NCBI GenBank assembly: GCA_963971285.1
Contig: OZ020244.1
Coordinates: 5,704,001 to 5,768,000, forward strand
DNA from: Astropecten irregularis
Taxonomy: Eukaryota; Echinodermata; Asteroidea; Paxillosida; Astropectinidae
Direction: 5' to 3'
Length of the DNA: 64,000 nucleotides
Part shown: in pieces, positions 1 to 10,167 of the stretch
Layout: the number at the start of each line of letters is the position of its first letter
How positions within the stretch are numbered: position 1 is the stretch's first letter
Translations under genes and position numbers: made by a program
The notes under the pieces: model-generated
What the model was told of the DNA's origin: nothing
What the model saw: the letters and a program-made list of their open reading frames with translations, nothing else
Databases searched by the model: none

Positions 1-1303
1 TTATGTAAAACACCGCACTATGAGGAGAGTTACTATTTGATTTATGTAAAACGCCACAATATGACCACAGTTACTATTTGATTCATGTAAAACACCACAA
101 TATGACGACAGCTACTATTTGATTCATGTAAAACACCACAATATGACGACAGCTACTATTCGATTCATGTAAAACACCACAATATGACGACAGCTACTAT
201 TTGATTCATGTAAAACACCGCAATAAAAACGACAGCTACTATCTGATTCATGTAAAACACCGCAATAAAAACGACAGCTACTATTCGATTCATGTAAAAC
301 ACCACAATATGATGGCAGTTACTATCTGATTCGTGTAAGACACCGCAATATGATGGCAGTTACTATTTGATTCATGTAAAACGCCACAATATGATGACAT
401 TTACTATTTGATTCATGTAAAACGCCGCAATATGGTGGCAGTTACTATTTTACTCATGTAACCACCGGAATATGACAACAGTTACTATCTGATTCATATA
501 AAACATCAGAATATGATGACAGTTACTGTACTAGTTCATGTAAAGCGGCCAATATGATGACAGTTACTATTTTATTCATGGAAAACCCCGGAATATGACA
601 ACAGTTACTATCTGATTCATATAAAACACCAGAATATGATGACAGTTACTGTACTATTTGATTCATGTAAAACGCCGCAATATGGTGGCAGTTACTATTT
701 GATTCATGTAAAGCACCGCAATTTGACTACAGTTACTATTTTATTAATTTAAAAACGACGCAATATGATGGCAGTTACTATTTTACTCATGTAACCACCG
801 GAATATGACAACAGTTACTATCTGATTCATATAAAACATCAGAATATGATGACAGTTACTGTACTAGTTCATGTAAAGCGGCCAATATGATGACAGTTAC
901 TATTTTATTCATGGAAAACCCCGGAATATGACCAACAGTTACTATCTGATTCATATAAAACACCAGAATATGATGACAGTTACTGTACTATTTGATTCAT
1001 GTAAAACGCCGCAATATGGTGGCAGTTACTACATGTATTTGATTCATGTAAAGCACCGCAATTTGACTACAGTTACTATTTTATTAATTTAAAAACGACG
1101 CAATATGATGGCAGTTACTATTTTACTCATGTAACCACCGGAATATGACAACAGTTACTATCTGATTCATATAAAACATCAGAATATGATGACAGTTACT
1201 GTACTAGTTCATGTAAAGCGGCCAATATGACAACAGTTACTATTTGATTCATGTAAAATGCCACAATATGATGACAGTTACTATTTTATTCATGGAAAAC
1301 ACT
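1..1303. repeat. Partial unit 0: minisatellite arm (beta type then 333-bp HOR)
   Basis: This is the right-hand arm of a unit whose core lies off the left edge. From 1 to about 470 it consists of rather uniform 41-bp monomers with the signatures CACCACAATATGACGACAGC and CACCGCAATAAAAACGACAG (arm 'beta'). It then passes into the mixed monomers of the higher-order repeat; copies starting at 657 and 991 are 334 bp apart. The same stretch recurs at 52522-53990 with two shared private variants: an extra base in GAATATGACCAACAG (near 930 and 53617) and an ACATGTA insertion (near 1029 and 53716). That copy is 166 bp longer through a local monomer duplication. Confidence 0.9.
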
Positions 1304-1429
1304 GATGCAAAAAGGGGGTAAAAATCCGAGTGCGGGGTCCGAGGGTTTCTTACACCCGACGGTCGCAGAGGGGTCAAGCAGTGGGGTCAAGGACCCGCCG
1401 TGCCGCACGACCGAGGCCTTCGCAGCGAA
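1304..1429. repeat. Mini core: truncated, diverged copy of the GC-rich core
   Basis: It begins GATGCAAAAAGGGGGTAAAA and ends CCTTCGCAGCGAA, then abuts a T run. Read against 2609 onward it shares, in the same order, GATGCAAAA, CCGAGTGCGGGGTC, CCGAGG, ACCCGAC, AGCAGTGGG, CCCGCCGTGCCGCA and GGCCGAGGCCTTCGCA. It is therefore a second, truncated version of the long core in the same unit, with its right part replaced by the SINE-like block. Equivalent copies start at 3888, 6472, 10270, 13734, 16317, 20115, 23912, 27036, 30833, 34297, 38975, 50845, 53991, 56575, 60375 and 63314. Confidence 0.85.
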
Positions 1430-1829
1430 TTTTTTTTTTAATCTTTAAGTGTACGCCGTAACTTGAACATTTCCAATTAGGAAATTTAACAGGTATAAAA
1501 AACACTCACACATAGAATCACGGAGACAGGCTTAATATTAAAACTGTTCCTCCTGACATTTCAAACGAGAAATAAAAAGATGCAAAAGTTAAGCAGACCG
1601 TCAGGTGTTCAGGGGCACGCGATTCACCGGGATACTTTCAACCAGCTTACCGGCTCCCATATAGTACCCATAGGCTTACTGGCAAGCCGACTACTGCATA
1701 TCCTCCCCACCATTGAGACCTTAGCCTGACATGCAAAGCTCTGAAGGACTAAGAGGGAGAAACAAGGCGGCCCCTGGACCATCGCGGTGCCAGGGTCCGC
1801 ACATGCCATGTTCCATTCATTATCAGAGA

Positions 1830-1909
1830 GTCAGGATCGGAGAATCGAACCCAGGCTGCCGGAAGTCTGAGCGGTGGTACCATCGCTTATCCCACCGAGC
1901 CAGAAGCGT
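1830..1909 (-). pseudogene. tRNA-like sequence A (Pol III A and B boxes, degenerate)
   Basis: On the minus strand, A box TGGCTCGGTGG lies at 1902-1892 and B box GGTTCGATTCT at 1851-1841. The 40 nt between the boxes is about 8 nt longer than in a class I tRNA, as in class II (Ser/Leu) tRNAs with a long variable arm. The T arm can form with a mismatch and a wobble. The seven-base acceptor arms (1909-1903 against 1837-1831) barely pair and no clean anticodon loop with U33 is visible, so this is tRNA-derived and probably not a working tRNA. The first T4 on the minus strand downstream is at 1587-1584. Confidence 0.6.
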
Positions 1910-1975
1910 TGGTGACAACCCGGCAGTTTCTAAAACTATTTATACCAGACAATTGACAGGAGAAAAACATTAAAC

Positions 1976-1979
1976 AAAA
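1976..1979 (-). terminator. Possible Pol III terminator after tRNA-like B
   Basis: AAAA on the plus strand is TTTT on the minus strand, seven bases beyond the tRNA-like B 3' end; a longer T5 follows at 1967-1963. Pol III stops at short T runs, so transcription from the B-type promoter would stop before tRNA-like A. Inferred from position only. Confidence 0.4.
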
Positions 1980-1985
1980 TTACTG

Positions 1986-2057
1986 AGAGCACATCGGGGC
2001 TCGAACCCGGGCCAAGTAATTCAAAGTCCCTTTCCCTAACCACTCGGCCACATCACA
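1986..2057 (-). pseudogene. tRNA-like sequence B (Pol III A and B boxes, T4 terminator adjacent)
   Basis: On the minus strand, A box TGGCCGAGTGG is at 2050-2040 and B box GGTTCGAGCCC at 2007-1997, with 32 nt between them, the spacing of a normal tRNA. The D-arm start resembles Ser/Leu tRNAs. An anticodon arm AGGGA/TTACT with one mismatch would give loop CTTTGAA, anticodon TTG. The T stem has four of five pairs. The acceptor arms TGTGATG and TGTGCTC do not pair acceptably, which argues for a tRNA pseudogene or SINE head. A TTTT run (plus-strand AAAA 1976-1979) begins seven bases past the end, where a Pol III terminator is expected. Confidence 0.62.
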
Positions 2058-2065
2058 TGTATTGA

Positions 2066-2469
2066 CGGTGTCATGGAATGTAGCAATGAAGTGATTGTCG
2101 ATACCCTATTGGCTTAAAATCACTCGAGCGTGTTATGAACAGTCTCCGTAGTCATGTATAACCCGCTATGGAATCACCTAATCCAAGTCCTAATCCAAGA
2201 CTTTGTAGCAACATTTTCAAAACTTTAGGGCAAAGTGCTTGCCACCTGGTCTTGCCAGAGGTCGCGGAGACGTCTCTCCTTGGTGAGAGCGTAAGCCATT
2301 TTATGTTGGAGACGTCTCCGCCATTGGCGGAGACACTTCCCCGACACTCATTACATTCACCAATATTGAACAGACACTTCTTATACAAGTATTTTCTAAG
2401 CCCTGTGTGGGATGTCTTTAAAAACAATGGATGCGGAACCCGGTAACCAGAGTTTAGACTTTTACATAG
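2066..2469. other. Spacer with GAGACGTCTC palindrome cluster, no gene
   Basis: This 404 bp between the SINE-like block and the first monomers has no recognisable gene. It contains GAGACGTCTC at 2267-2276, GGAGACGTCTCC at 2308-2319, a 10-bp perfect inverted repeat with one central base at 2314-2334 (arms GTCTCCGCCA and TGGCGGAGAC), and a small hairpin CTCTC/GAGAG at 2274-2289. A 12-bp near direct repeat, CTAATCCAAGTC then CTAATCCAAGAC, starts at about 2177. Copies occur in every complete unit; unit 11 has lost 36 bp from its right end and unit 15 has gained one G at about 57519. Confidence 0.7.
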
Positions 2470-2608
2470 AAACTGATCCATGTAAAACACCGAAAGATGA
2501 AGGCAGTTACTATTTGATTCATGTAAAACGCCACAACATGAGGACGTTATTTGGTTAATGGAAACATCGCAATGTGACGACGTTGCTATATGATTCATGT
2601 AAAACACC

Positions 2609-2960
2609 GATGCAAAAGTGGGCGAAAAACCGAGTGCGGGGTCCAAGTATCCGAGGGATTCTTCGACCCGACAGCCACAGGAGGTTCCAGCAGTGGGCTT
2701 CACCACGGACCCCGCCGTGCCGCAAGGCCGAGGCCTTCGCACCGAGTGGCACGGGCCGTTTTGGCCGCATACTCCGAGAAACGGCCACCTCCGAGTAGCG
2801 TTCCGGCAGCGAGAGGTACGCTGTGGCAGACGGCCCAGATTTTGGCTGCATTAACCACGGCCCTTTTTGGCCACAAGAGTCCGAGAAACTTCCTCGTGTA
2901 AGGCGGCAGGGAAAGGTCTGCCATGGCGACCGGCGGAGGACTCTCGCTCCAAGAGGTAGT
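2609..2960. repeat. Long core, type 1 (352 bp, GC-rich)
   Basis: A GC-rich island between AT-rich minisatellite stretches, starting GATGCAAAAGTGGGCG and ending CCAAGAGGTAGT. It has its own internal repetition: CACGGGCCGTTTTGGCC (about 2750), ACGGCCCAGATTTTGGC (2830) and CACGGCCCTTTTTGGCC (2856) are degenerate copies, and the first and third are followed by near-identical CCGAGAAAC tails. Frames are open on both strands, which fits few AT-rich stops rather than coding. Type 1 copies: 5193-5544, 7777-8128, 11574-11925, 15038-15389, 17622-17973, 21419-21770, 25216-25567, 28340-28691, 32137-32488, 35565-35916, 40279-40630, 52148-52499, 55296-55647, 57882-58233. Unit 16 has none. Function unknown. 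Confidence 0.85.
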
Positions 2961-3887
2961 ATGGCGACAGTTATTATTTGTTTTATGTAAAACACCGGAC
3001 TATGAGGAGAGTTACTATTTGATTTATGTAAAACGCCACAATATGACCACAGTTAATATTTGATTTAGGTAAAACACCGGTATATAAGGAGAGATACTAT
3101 CTGATTCATGTAAAACGCCGCAATATGAACACCGGAATGTAAGGAGAGTTACTACTTGTATCTCATTCATATAAATCACCAAAATATGACGACAGGTACT
3201 ATTTTACTCAAGTAAAACACCGGAATATGATGACAGTTACTATTTGTTTTAAGTAAACTTTTGTACTGCAATATGAGGAGAGTTACTATTCGATTCATGT
3301 AAAACACCACAATATGACGACAGCTACTATTTGATTCTTGTAAAACACCACAATATGACGACATTTACTATTTGATTCATGTAAAGCACCGCAATTTGAC
3401 TACAGTTACTATTTTATTAATTTAAAAACGACGCAATATGATGACAGTTACTATTTTACTCATGTAACCATCGGGATATGACAACAGTTACTATCTGATT
3501 CATATAAAACATCAGAATATGATGACAGTTACTCTACTATTAGATTCATGTAAAGCGCCGCAATATGATGGCAGTTACTATTTGATTCATGTAAAACGCC
3601 GCAATATGGTGGCAGTTACTATTTGATTCATGTAAAGCACCGCAATTTGACTACAGTTACTATTTTATTAATTTAAAAACGACGCAATATGATGGCAGTT
3701 ACTATTTTACTCATGTAACCACCGGAATATGACAACAGTTACTATCTGATTCATATAAAACATCAGAATATGATGACAGTTACTGTACTAGTTCATGTAA
3801 AGCGGCCAATATGACAACAGTTACTATTTGATTCATGTAAAATGCCACAATATGATGACAGTTACTATTTTATTCATGGAAAACACT
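2961..3887. repeat. Minisatellite arm, alpha type (unit 1)
   Basis: Tandem monomers of mostly 40-42 bp built on GATTCATGTAAAACRCCRCA plus ATATGAYGACAGYTACTAT. Alpha arms are marked by a monomer run holding CACCGGTATATAAGGAG (from about 3073) and by GTTTTAAGTAAACTTTTGTA (about 3245). The monomers differ far more from each other than the same position differs between units, so the long unit, not the monomer, is the present amplification unit. Confidence 0.9.
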
Positions 3888-6471
3888 GATGCAAAAAGGG
3901 GGTAAAAATCCGAGTGCGGGGTCCGAGGGTTTCTTACACCCGACGGTCGCAGAGGGGTCAAGCAGTGGGGTCAAGCACCCGCCGTGCCGCACGACCGAGG
4001 CCTTCGCAGCGAATTTTTTTTTTAATCTTTAAGTGTACGCCGTAACTTGAACATTTCCAATTAGGAAATTTAACAGGTATAAAAAACACTCACACATAGA
4101 ATCACGGAGACAGGCTTAATATTAAAACTGTTCCTCCTGACATTTCAAACGAGAAATAAAAAGATGCAAAAGTTAAGCAGACCGTCAGGTGTTCAGGGGC
4201 ACGCGATTCACCGGGATACTTTCAACCAGCTTACCGGCTCCCATATAGTACCCATAGGCTTACTGGCAAGCCGACTACTGCATATCCTCCCCACCATTGA
4301 GACCTTAGCCTGACATGCAAAGCTCTGAAGGACTAAGAGGGAGAAACAAGGCGGCCCCTGGACCATCGCGGTGCCAGGGTCCGCACATGCCATGTTCCAT
4401 TCATTATCAGAGAGTCAGGATCGGAGAATCGAACCCAGGCTGCCGGAAGTCTGAGCGGTGGTACCATCGCTTATCCCACCGAGCCAGAAGCGTTGGTGAC
4501 AACCCGGCAGTTTCTAAAACTATTTATACCAGACAATTGACAGGAGAAAAACATTAAACAAAATTACTGAGAGCACATCGGGGCTCGAACCCGGGCCAAG
4601 TAATTCAAAGTCCCTTTCCCTAATCACTCGGCCACATCACATGTATTGACGGTGTCATGGAATGTAGCAATGAAGTGATTGTCGATACCCTATTGGCTTA
4701 AAATCACTCGAGCGTGTTATGAACAGTCTCCGTAGTCATGTATAACCCGCTATGGAATCACCTAATCCAAGTCCTAATCCAAGACTTTGTAGCAACATTT
4801 TCAAAACTTTAGGGCAAAGTGCTTGCCACCTGGTCTTGCCAGAGGTCGCGGAGACGTCTCTCCTTGGTGAGAGCGTAAGCCATTTTATGTTGGAGACGTC
4901 TCCGCCATTGGCGGAGACACTTCCCCGACACTCATTACATTCACCAATATTGAACAGACACTTCTTATACAAGTATTTTCTAAGCCCTGTGTGGGATGTC
5001 TTTAAAAACAATGGATGCGGAACCCGGTAACCAGAGTTTAGACTTTTACATAGAAACTGATCCATGTAAAACACCGAAAGATGAAGGCAGTTACTATTTG
5101 ATTCATGTAAAACGCCACAACATGAGGACGTTATTTGGTTAATGGAAACATCGCAATGTGACGACGTTGCTATATGATTCATGTAAAACACCGATGCAAA
5201 AGTGGGCGAAAAACCGAGTGCGGGGTCCAAGTATCCGAGGGATTCTTCGACCCGACAGCCACAGGAGGTTCCAGCAGTGGGCTTCACCACGGACCCCGCC
5301 GTGCCGCAAGGCCGAGGCCTTCGCACCGAGTGGCACGGGCCGTTTTGGCCGCATACTCCGAGAAACGGCCACCTCCGAGTAGCGTTCCGGCAGCGAGAGG
5401 TACGCTGTGGCAGACGGCCCAGATTTTGGCTGCATTAACCACGGCCCTTTTTGGCCACAAGAGTCCGAGAAACTTCCTCGTGTAAGGCGGCAGGGAAAGG
5501 TCTGCCATGGCGACCGGCGGAGGACTCTCGCTCCAAGAGGTAGTATGGCGACAGTTATTATTTGTTTTATGTAAAACACCGGACTATGAGGAGAGTTACT
5601 ATTTGATTTATGTAAAACGCCACAATATGACCACAGTTAATATTTGATTTAGGTAAAACACCGGTATATAAGGAGAGATACTATCTGATTCATGTAAAAC
5701 GCCGCAATATGAACACCGGAATGTAAGGAGAGTTACTACTTGTATCTCATTCATATAAATCACCAAAATATGACGACAGGTACTATTTTACTCAAGTAAA
5801 ACACCGGAATATGATGACAGTTACTATTTGTTTTAAGTAAACTTTTGTACTGCAATATGAGGAGAGTTACTATTCGATTCATGTAAAACACCACAATATG
5901 ACGACAGCTACTATTTGATTCTTGTAAAACACCACAATATGACGACATTTACTATTTGATTCATGTAAAGCACCGCAATTTGACTACAGTTACTATTTTA
6001 TTAATTTAAAAACGACGCAATATGATGACAGTTACTATTTTACTCATGTAACCATCGGGATATGACAACAGTTACTATCTGATTCATATAAAACATCAGA
6101 ATATGATGACAGTTACTCTACTATTAGATTCATGTAAAGCGCCGCAATATGATGGCAGTTACTATTTGATTCATGTAAAACGCCGCAATATGGTGGCAGT
6201 TACTATTTGATTCATGTAAAGCACCGCAATTTGACTACAGTTACTATTTTATTAATTTAAAAACGACGCAATATGATGGCAGTTACTATTTTACTCATGT
6301 AACCACCGGAATATGACAACAGTTACTATCTGATTCATATAAAACATCAGAATATGATGACAGTTACTGTACTAGTTCATGTAAAGCGGCCAATATGACA
6401 ACAGTTACTATTTGATTCATGTAAAATGCCACAATATGATGACAGTTACTATTTTATTCATGGAAAACACT
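3888..6471. repeat. Megasatellite unit 2 (2584 bp)
   Basis: Same length and layout as unit 1 and nearly identical to it; it differs for example by AGCACCCGCC instead of AGGACCCGCC in the mini core and by T for C at the end of the tRNA-like B A box. It shares with unit 1 the private ACTTTTACATAG near 5042, so the two are a recent tandem pair. Long core 5193-5544; alpha arm 5545-6471. Confidence 0.92.
4414..4641 (-). pseudogene. tRNA-like A and B pair, unit 2
   Basis: A is 4414-4493, B is 4570-4641. All boxes match unit 1 except that the last base of the B-sequence A box is changed (TGGCCGAGTGA). Confidence 0.6.
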
Positions 6472-6997
6472 GATGCAAAAAGGGGGTAAAAATCCGAGTG
6501 CGGGGTCCGAGGGTTTCTTACACCCGACGGTCGCAGAGGGGTCAAGCAGTGGGGTCAAGCACCCGCCGTGCCGCACGACCGAGGCCTTCGCAGCGAATTT
6601 TTTTTTTAATCTTTAAGTGTACGCCGTAACTTGAACATTTCCAATTAGGAAATTTAACAGGTATAAAAAACACTCACACATAGAATCACGGAGACAGGCT
6701 TAATATTAAAACTGTTCCTCCTGACATTTCAAACGAGAAATAAAAAGATGCAAAAGTTAAGCAGACCGTCAGGTGTTCAGGGGCACGCGATTCACCGGGA
6801 TACTTTCAACCAGCTTACCGGCTCCCATATAGTACCCATAGGCTTACTGGCAAGCCGACTACTGCATATCCTCCCCACCATTGAGACCTTAGCCTGACAT
6901 GCAAAGCTCTGAAGGACTAAGAGGGAGAAACAAGGCGGCCCCTGGACCATCGCGGTGCCAGGGTCCGCACATGCCATGTTCCATTCATTATCAGAGA

Positions 6998-7225
6998 GTC
7001 AGGATCGGAGAATCGAACCCAGGCTGCCGGAAGTCTGAGCGGTGGTACCATCGCTTATCCCACCGAGCCAGAAGCGTTGGTGACAACCCGGCAGTTTCTA
7101 AAACTATTTATACCAGACAATTGACAGGAGAAAAACATTAAACAAAATTACTGAGAGCACATCGGGGCTCGAACCCGGGCCAAGTAATTCAAAGTCCCTT
7201 TCCCTAATCACTCGGCCACATCACA
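6998..7225 (-). pseudogene. tRNA-like A and B pair, unit 3
   Basis: A is 6998-7077, B is 7154-7225; A-box variant TGGCCGAGTGA in B. Confidence 0.6.
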
Positions 7226-8830
7226 TGTATTGACGGTGTCATGGAATGTAGCAATGAAGTGATTGTCGATACCCTATTGGCTTAAAATCACTCGAGCGTG
7301 TTATGAACAGTCTCCGTAGTCATGTATAACCCGCTATGGAATCACCTAATCCAAGTCCTAATCCAAGACTTTGTAGCAACATTTTCAAAACTTTAGGGCA
7401 AAGTGCTTGCTACCTGGTCTTGCCAGAGGTCGCGGAGACGTCTCTCCTTGGTGAGAGCGTAAGCCATTTTATGTTGGAGACGTCTCCGCCATTGGCGGAG
7501 ACACTTCCCCGACACTCATTACATTCACCAATATTGAACAGACACTTCTTATACAAGTATTTTCTAAGCCCTGTGTGGGATGTCTTTAAAAACAATGGAT
7601 GCGGAACCCGGTAACCAGAGTTTAGACTTTCACATAGAAACTGATCCATGTAAAACACCGAAAGATGAAGGCAGTTACTATTTGATTCATGTAAAACGCC
7701 ACAACATGAGGACGTTATTTGGTTAATGGAAACATCGCAATGTGACGACGTTGCTATATGATTCATGTAAAACACCGATGCAAAAGTGGGCGAAAAACCG
7801 AGTGCGGGGTCCAAGTATCCGAGGGATTCTTCGACCCGACAGCCACAGGAGGTTCCAGCAGTGGGCTTCACCACGGACCCCGCCGTGCCGCAAGGCCGAG
7901 GCCTTCGCACCGAGTGGCACGGGCCGTTTTGGCCGCAGACTCCGAGAAACGGCCACCTCCGAGTAGCGTTCCGGCAGCGAGAGGTACGCTGTGGCAGACG
8001 GCCCAGATTTTGGCTGCATTAACCACGGCCCTTTTTGGCCACAAGAGTCCGAGAAACTGCCTCGTGTAAGGCGGCAGGGAAAGGTCTGCCATGGCGACCG
8101 GCGGAGGACTCTCGCTCCAAGAGGTAGTATGGCGACAGTTATTATTTGTTTTATGTAAAACACCGGACTATGAGGAGAGTTACTATTTGATTTATGTAAA
8201 ACGCCACAATATGACCACAGTTAATATTTGATTTAGGTAAAACACCGGTATATAAGGAGAGATACTATCTGATTCATGTAAAACGCCGCAATATGAACAC
8301 CGGAATGTAAGGAGAGTTACTACTTGTATCTCATTCATATAAATCACCAAAATATGACGACAGGTACTATTTTACTCAAGTAAAACACCGGAATATGATG
8401 ACAGTTACTATTTGTTTTAAGTAAACTTTTGTACTGCAATATGAGGAGAGTTACTATTCGATTCATGTAAAACACCACAATATGACGACAGCTACTATTT
8501 GATTCTTGTAAAACACCACAATATGACGACATTTACTATTTGATTCATGTAAAGCACCGCAATTTGGCTACAGTTACTATTTTATTAATTTAAAAACGAC
8601 GCAATATGATGACAGTTACTATTTTACTCATGTAACCATCGGGATATGACAACAGTTACTATCTGATTCATATAAAACATCAGAATATGATGACAGTTAC
8701 TCTACTATTAGATTCATGTAAAGCGCCGCAATATGATGACAGTTACTATCTGATTCGTGTAAGACACCGCAATATGATGGCAGTTACTATTTGATTCATG
8801 TAAAACGCCACAATATGATGGCAGTTACTA

Positions 8831-10167
8831 TTTGATTCATGTAAAACGCCGCAATATGGTGGCAGTTACTATTTGATTCATGTAAAGCACCGCAATTTGA
8901 CTACAGTTACTATTTTATTAATTTAAAAACGACGCAATATGATGGCAGTTACTATTTTACTCATGTAACCACCGGAATATGACAACAGTTACTATCTGAT
9001 TCATATAAAACATCAGAATATGATGACAGTTACTGTACTAGTTCATGTAAAGCGGCCAATATGATGACAGTTAATATTTTATTCATGGAAAACCCCGGAA
9101 TATGACAACAGTTACTATCTGATTCATATAAAACACCAGAATATGATGACAGTTACTGTACTATTTGATTCATGTAAAACGCCGCAATATGGTGGCAGTT
9201 ACTATTTGATTCATGTAAAGCACCGCAATTTGACTACAGTTACTATTTTATTAATTTAAAAACGACGCAATATGATGGCAGTTACTATTTTACTCATGTA
9301 ACCACCGGAATATGACAACAGTTACTATCTGATTCATATAAAACATCAGAATATGATGACAGTTACTGTACTAGTTCATGTAAAGCGGCCAATATGATGA
9401 CAGTTACTATTTTATTCATGGAAAACCCCGGAATATGACAACAGTTACTATCTGATTCATATAAAACACCAGAATATGATGACAGTTACTGTACTATTTG
9501 ATTCATGTAAAACGCCGCAATATGGTGGCAGTTACTATTTGATTCATGTAAAGCACCGCAATTTGACTACAGTTACTATTTTATTAATTTAAAAACGACG
9601 CAATATGATGGCAGTTACTATTTTACTCATGTAACCACCGGAATATGACAACAGTTACTATCCGATTCATATAAAACATCAGAATATGATGACAGTTACT
9701 GTACTAGTTCATGTAAAGCGGCCAATATGATGACAGTTACTATTTTATTCATGGAAAACCCCGGAATATGACAACAGTTACTATCTGATTCATATAAAAC
9801 ACCAGAATATGATGACAGTTACTGTACTATTTGATTCATGTAAAACGCCGCAATATGGTGGCAGTTACTATTTGATTCATGTAAAGCACCGCAATTTGAC
9901 TACAGTTACTATTTTATTAATTTAAAAACGACGCAATATGATGGCAGTTACTATTTTACTCATGTAACCACCGGAATATGACAACAGTTACTATCTGATT
10001 CATATAAAACATCAGAATATGATGACAGTTACTGTACTATTTGATTCATGTAAAACACCACAATATGATGACAGTTACTATTTTATTCATGGAAAACCCC
10101 GGAATATGACAACAGTTACTATCTGATTCATATAAAACACCAGAATATGATGACAGTTACTGTACTA
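8831..10167. repeat. 333-bp higher-order repeat, four copies
   Basis: Copies start at 8831, 9164, 9497 and 9830. The first three are exactly 333 bp and consist of eight monomers of 41, 41, 42, 40, 46, 36, 41 and 46 bp, identified by CGCCGCAATATGGTGG, GCACCGCAATTTGACTAC, TTAATTTAAAAACGACG, CTCATGTAACCACCGG, AAAACATCAGAATATG, GTTCATGTAAAGCGGCC, CATGGAAAACCCCGG and AAAACACCAGAATATG. The last copy is 338 bp because its sixth monomer is a full 41-bp type. Confidence 0.93.

Larger units (their letters stand above)
1430..2065 (-). mobile_element. SINE-like block, minus strand, with two tRNA-like heads
   Basis: Read on the minus strand, this block starts with tRNA-like B, continues into tRNA-like A, then an unrelated body of about 390 bp (1440-1829), and ends in a run of ten A (T run 1430-1439 on +). 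A Pol III head, a body and an A tail, with the tail joined directly to a broken core copy, is the layout of a SINE insertion. I infer this and could not define target-site duplications. The block was present before the unit amplified, since all 17 copies carry it at the same place. The T run is 10 in units 1, 2, 6, 14 and 15, nine in most others, and eight in unit 11. Confidence 0.6.
1304..3887. repeat. Megasatellite unit 1 (2584 bp)
   Basis: Reference unit used for the layout. Mini core 1304-1429, T run 1430-1439, SINE-like block to about 2065, spacer 2066-2469, monomers 2470-2608, long core 2609-2960, arm 2961-3887. The arm is the 'alpha' type, recognised by TATATAAGGAGAG at 3081 and the divergent monomers after it, and it holds only one incomplete set of the 333-bp higher-order monomers. 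Private variants shared only with units 2 and 14 (GCCGCATACTCC in the core) make those three closest relatives. No credible coding gene: open frames occur on both strands over the same GC-rich bases. Confidence 0.92.

Noticed and set aside
1-1303. Telomeric or subtelomeric simple repeat
   Set aside because: No TTAGGG-type or other short telomeric motif in either orientation; monomers are 36-46 bp.
1731-1973. 80-codon + strand frame across the SINE-like block
   Set aside because: It runs antisense through tRNA-like A, including its A and B boxes, and is conserved only as part of the unit.
1830-2057. Functional tRNA genes
   Set aside because: Boxes are good, but acceptor stems do not pair in either sequence and A lacks a normal anticodon loop. 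Kept as tRNA-like.
2152-2995. Recurring open frames of 74-196 codons over the spacer and core, on both strands, as protein genes
   Set aside because: Several frames on both strands are open over the same GC-rich bases, and the translated products are rich in Arg, Pro and monomer-derived repeats. The longest (196 codons) is cut short in most 3.8-kb units by one C-to-T change and altered by the one-base insertion in unit 15. Nothing resembles a known domain.
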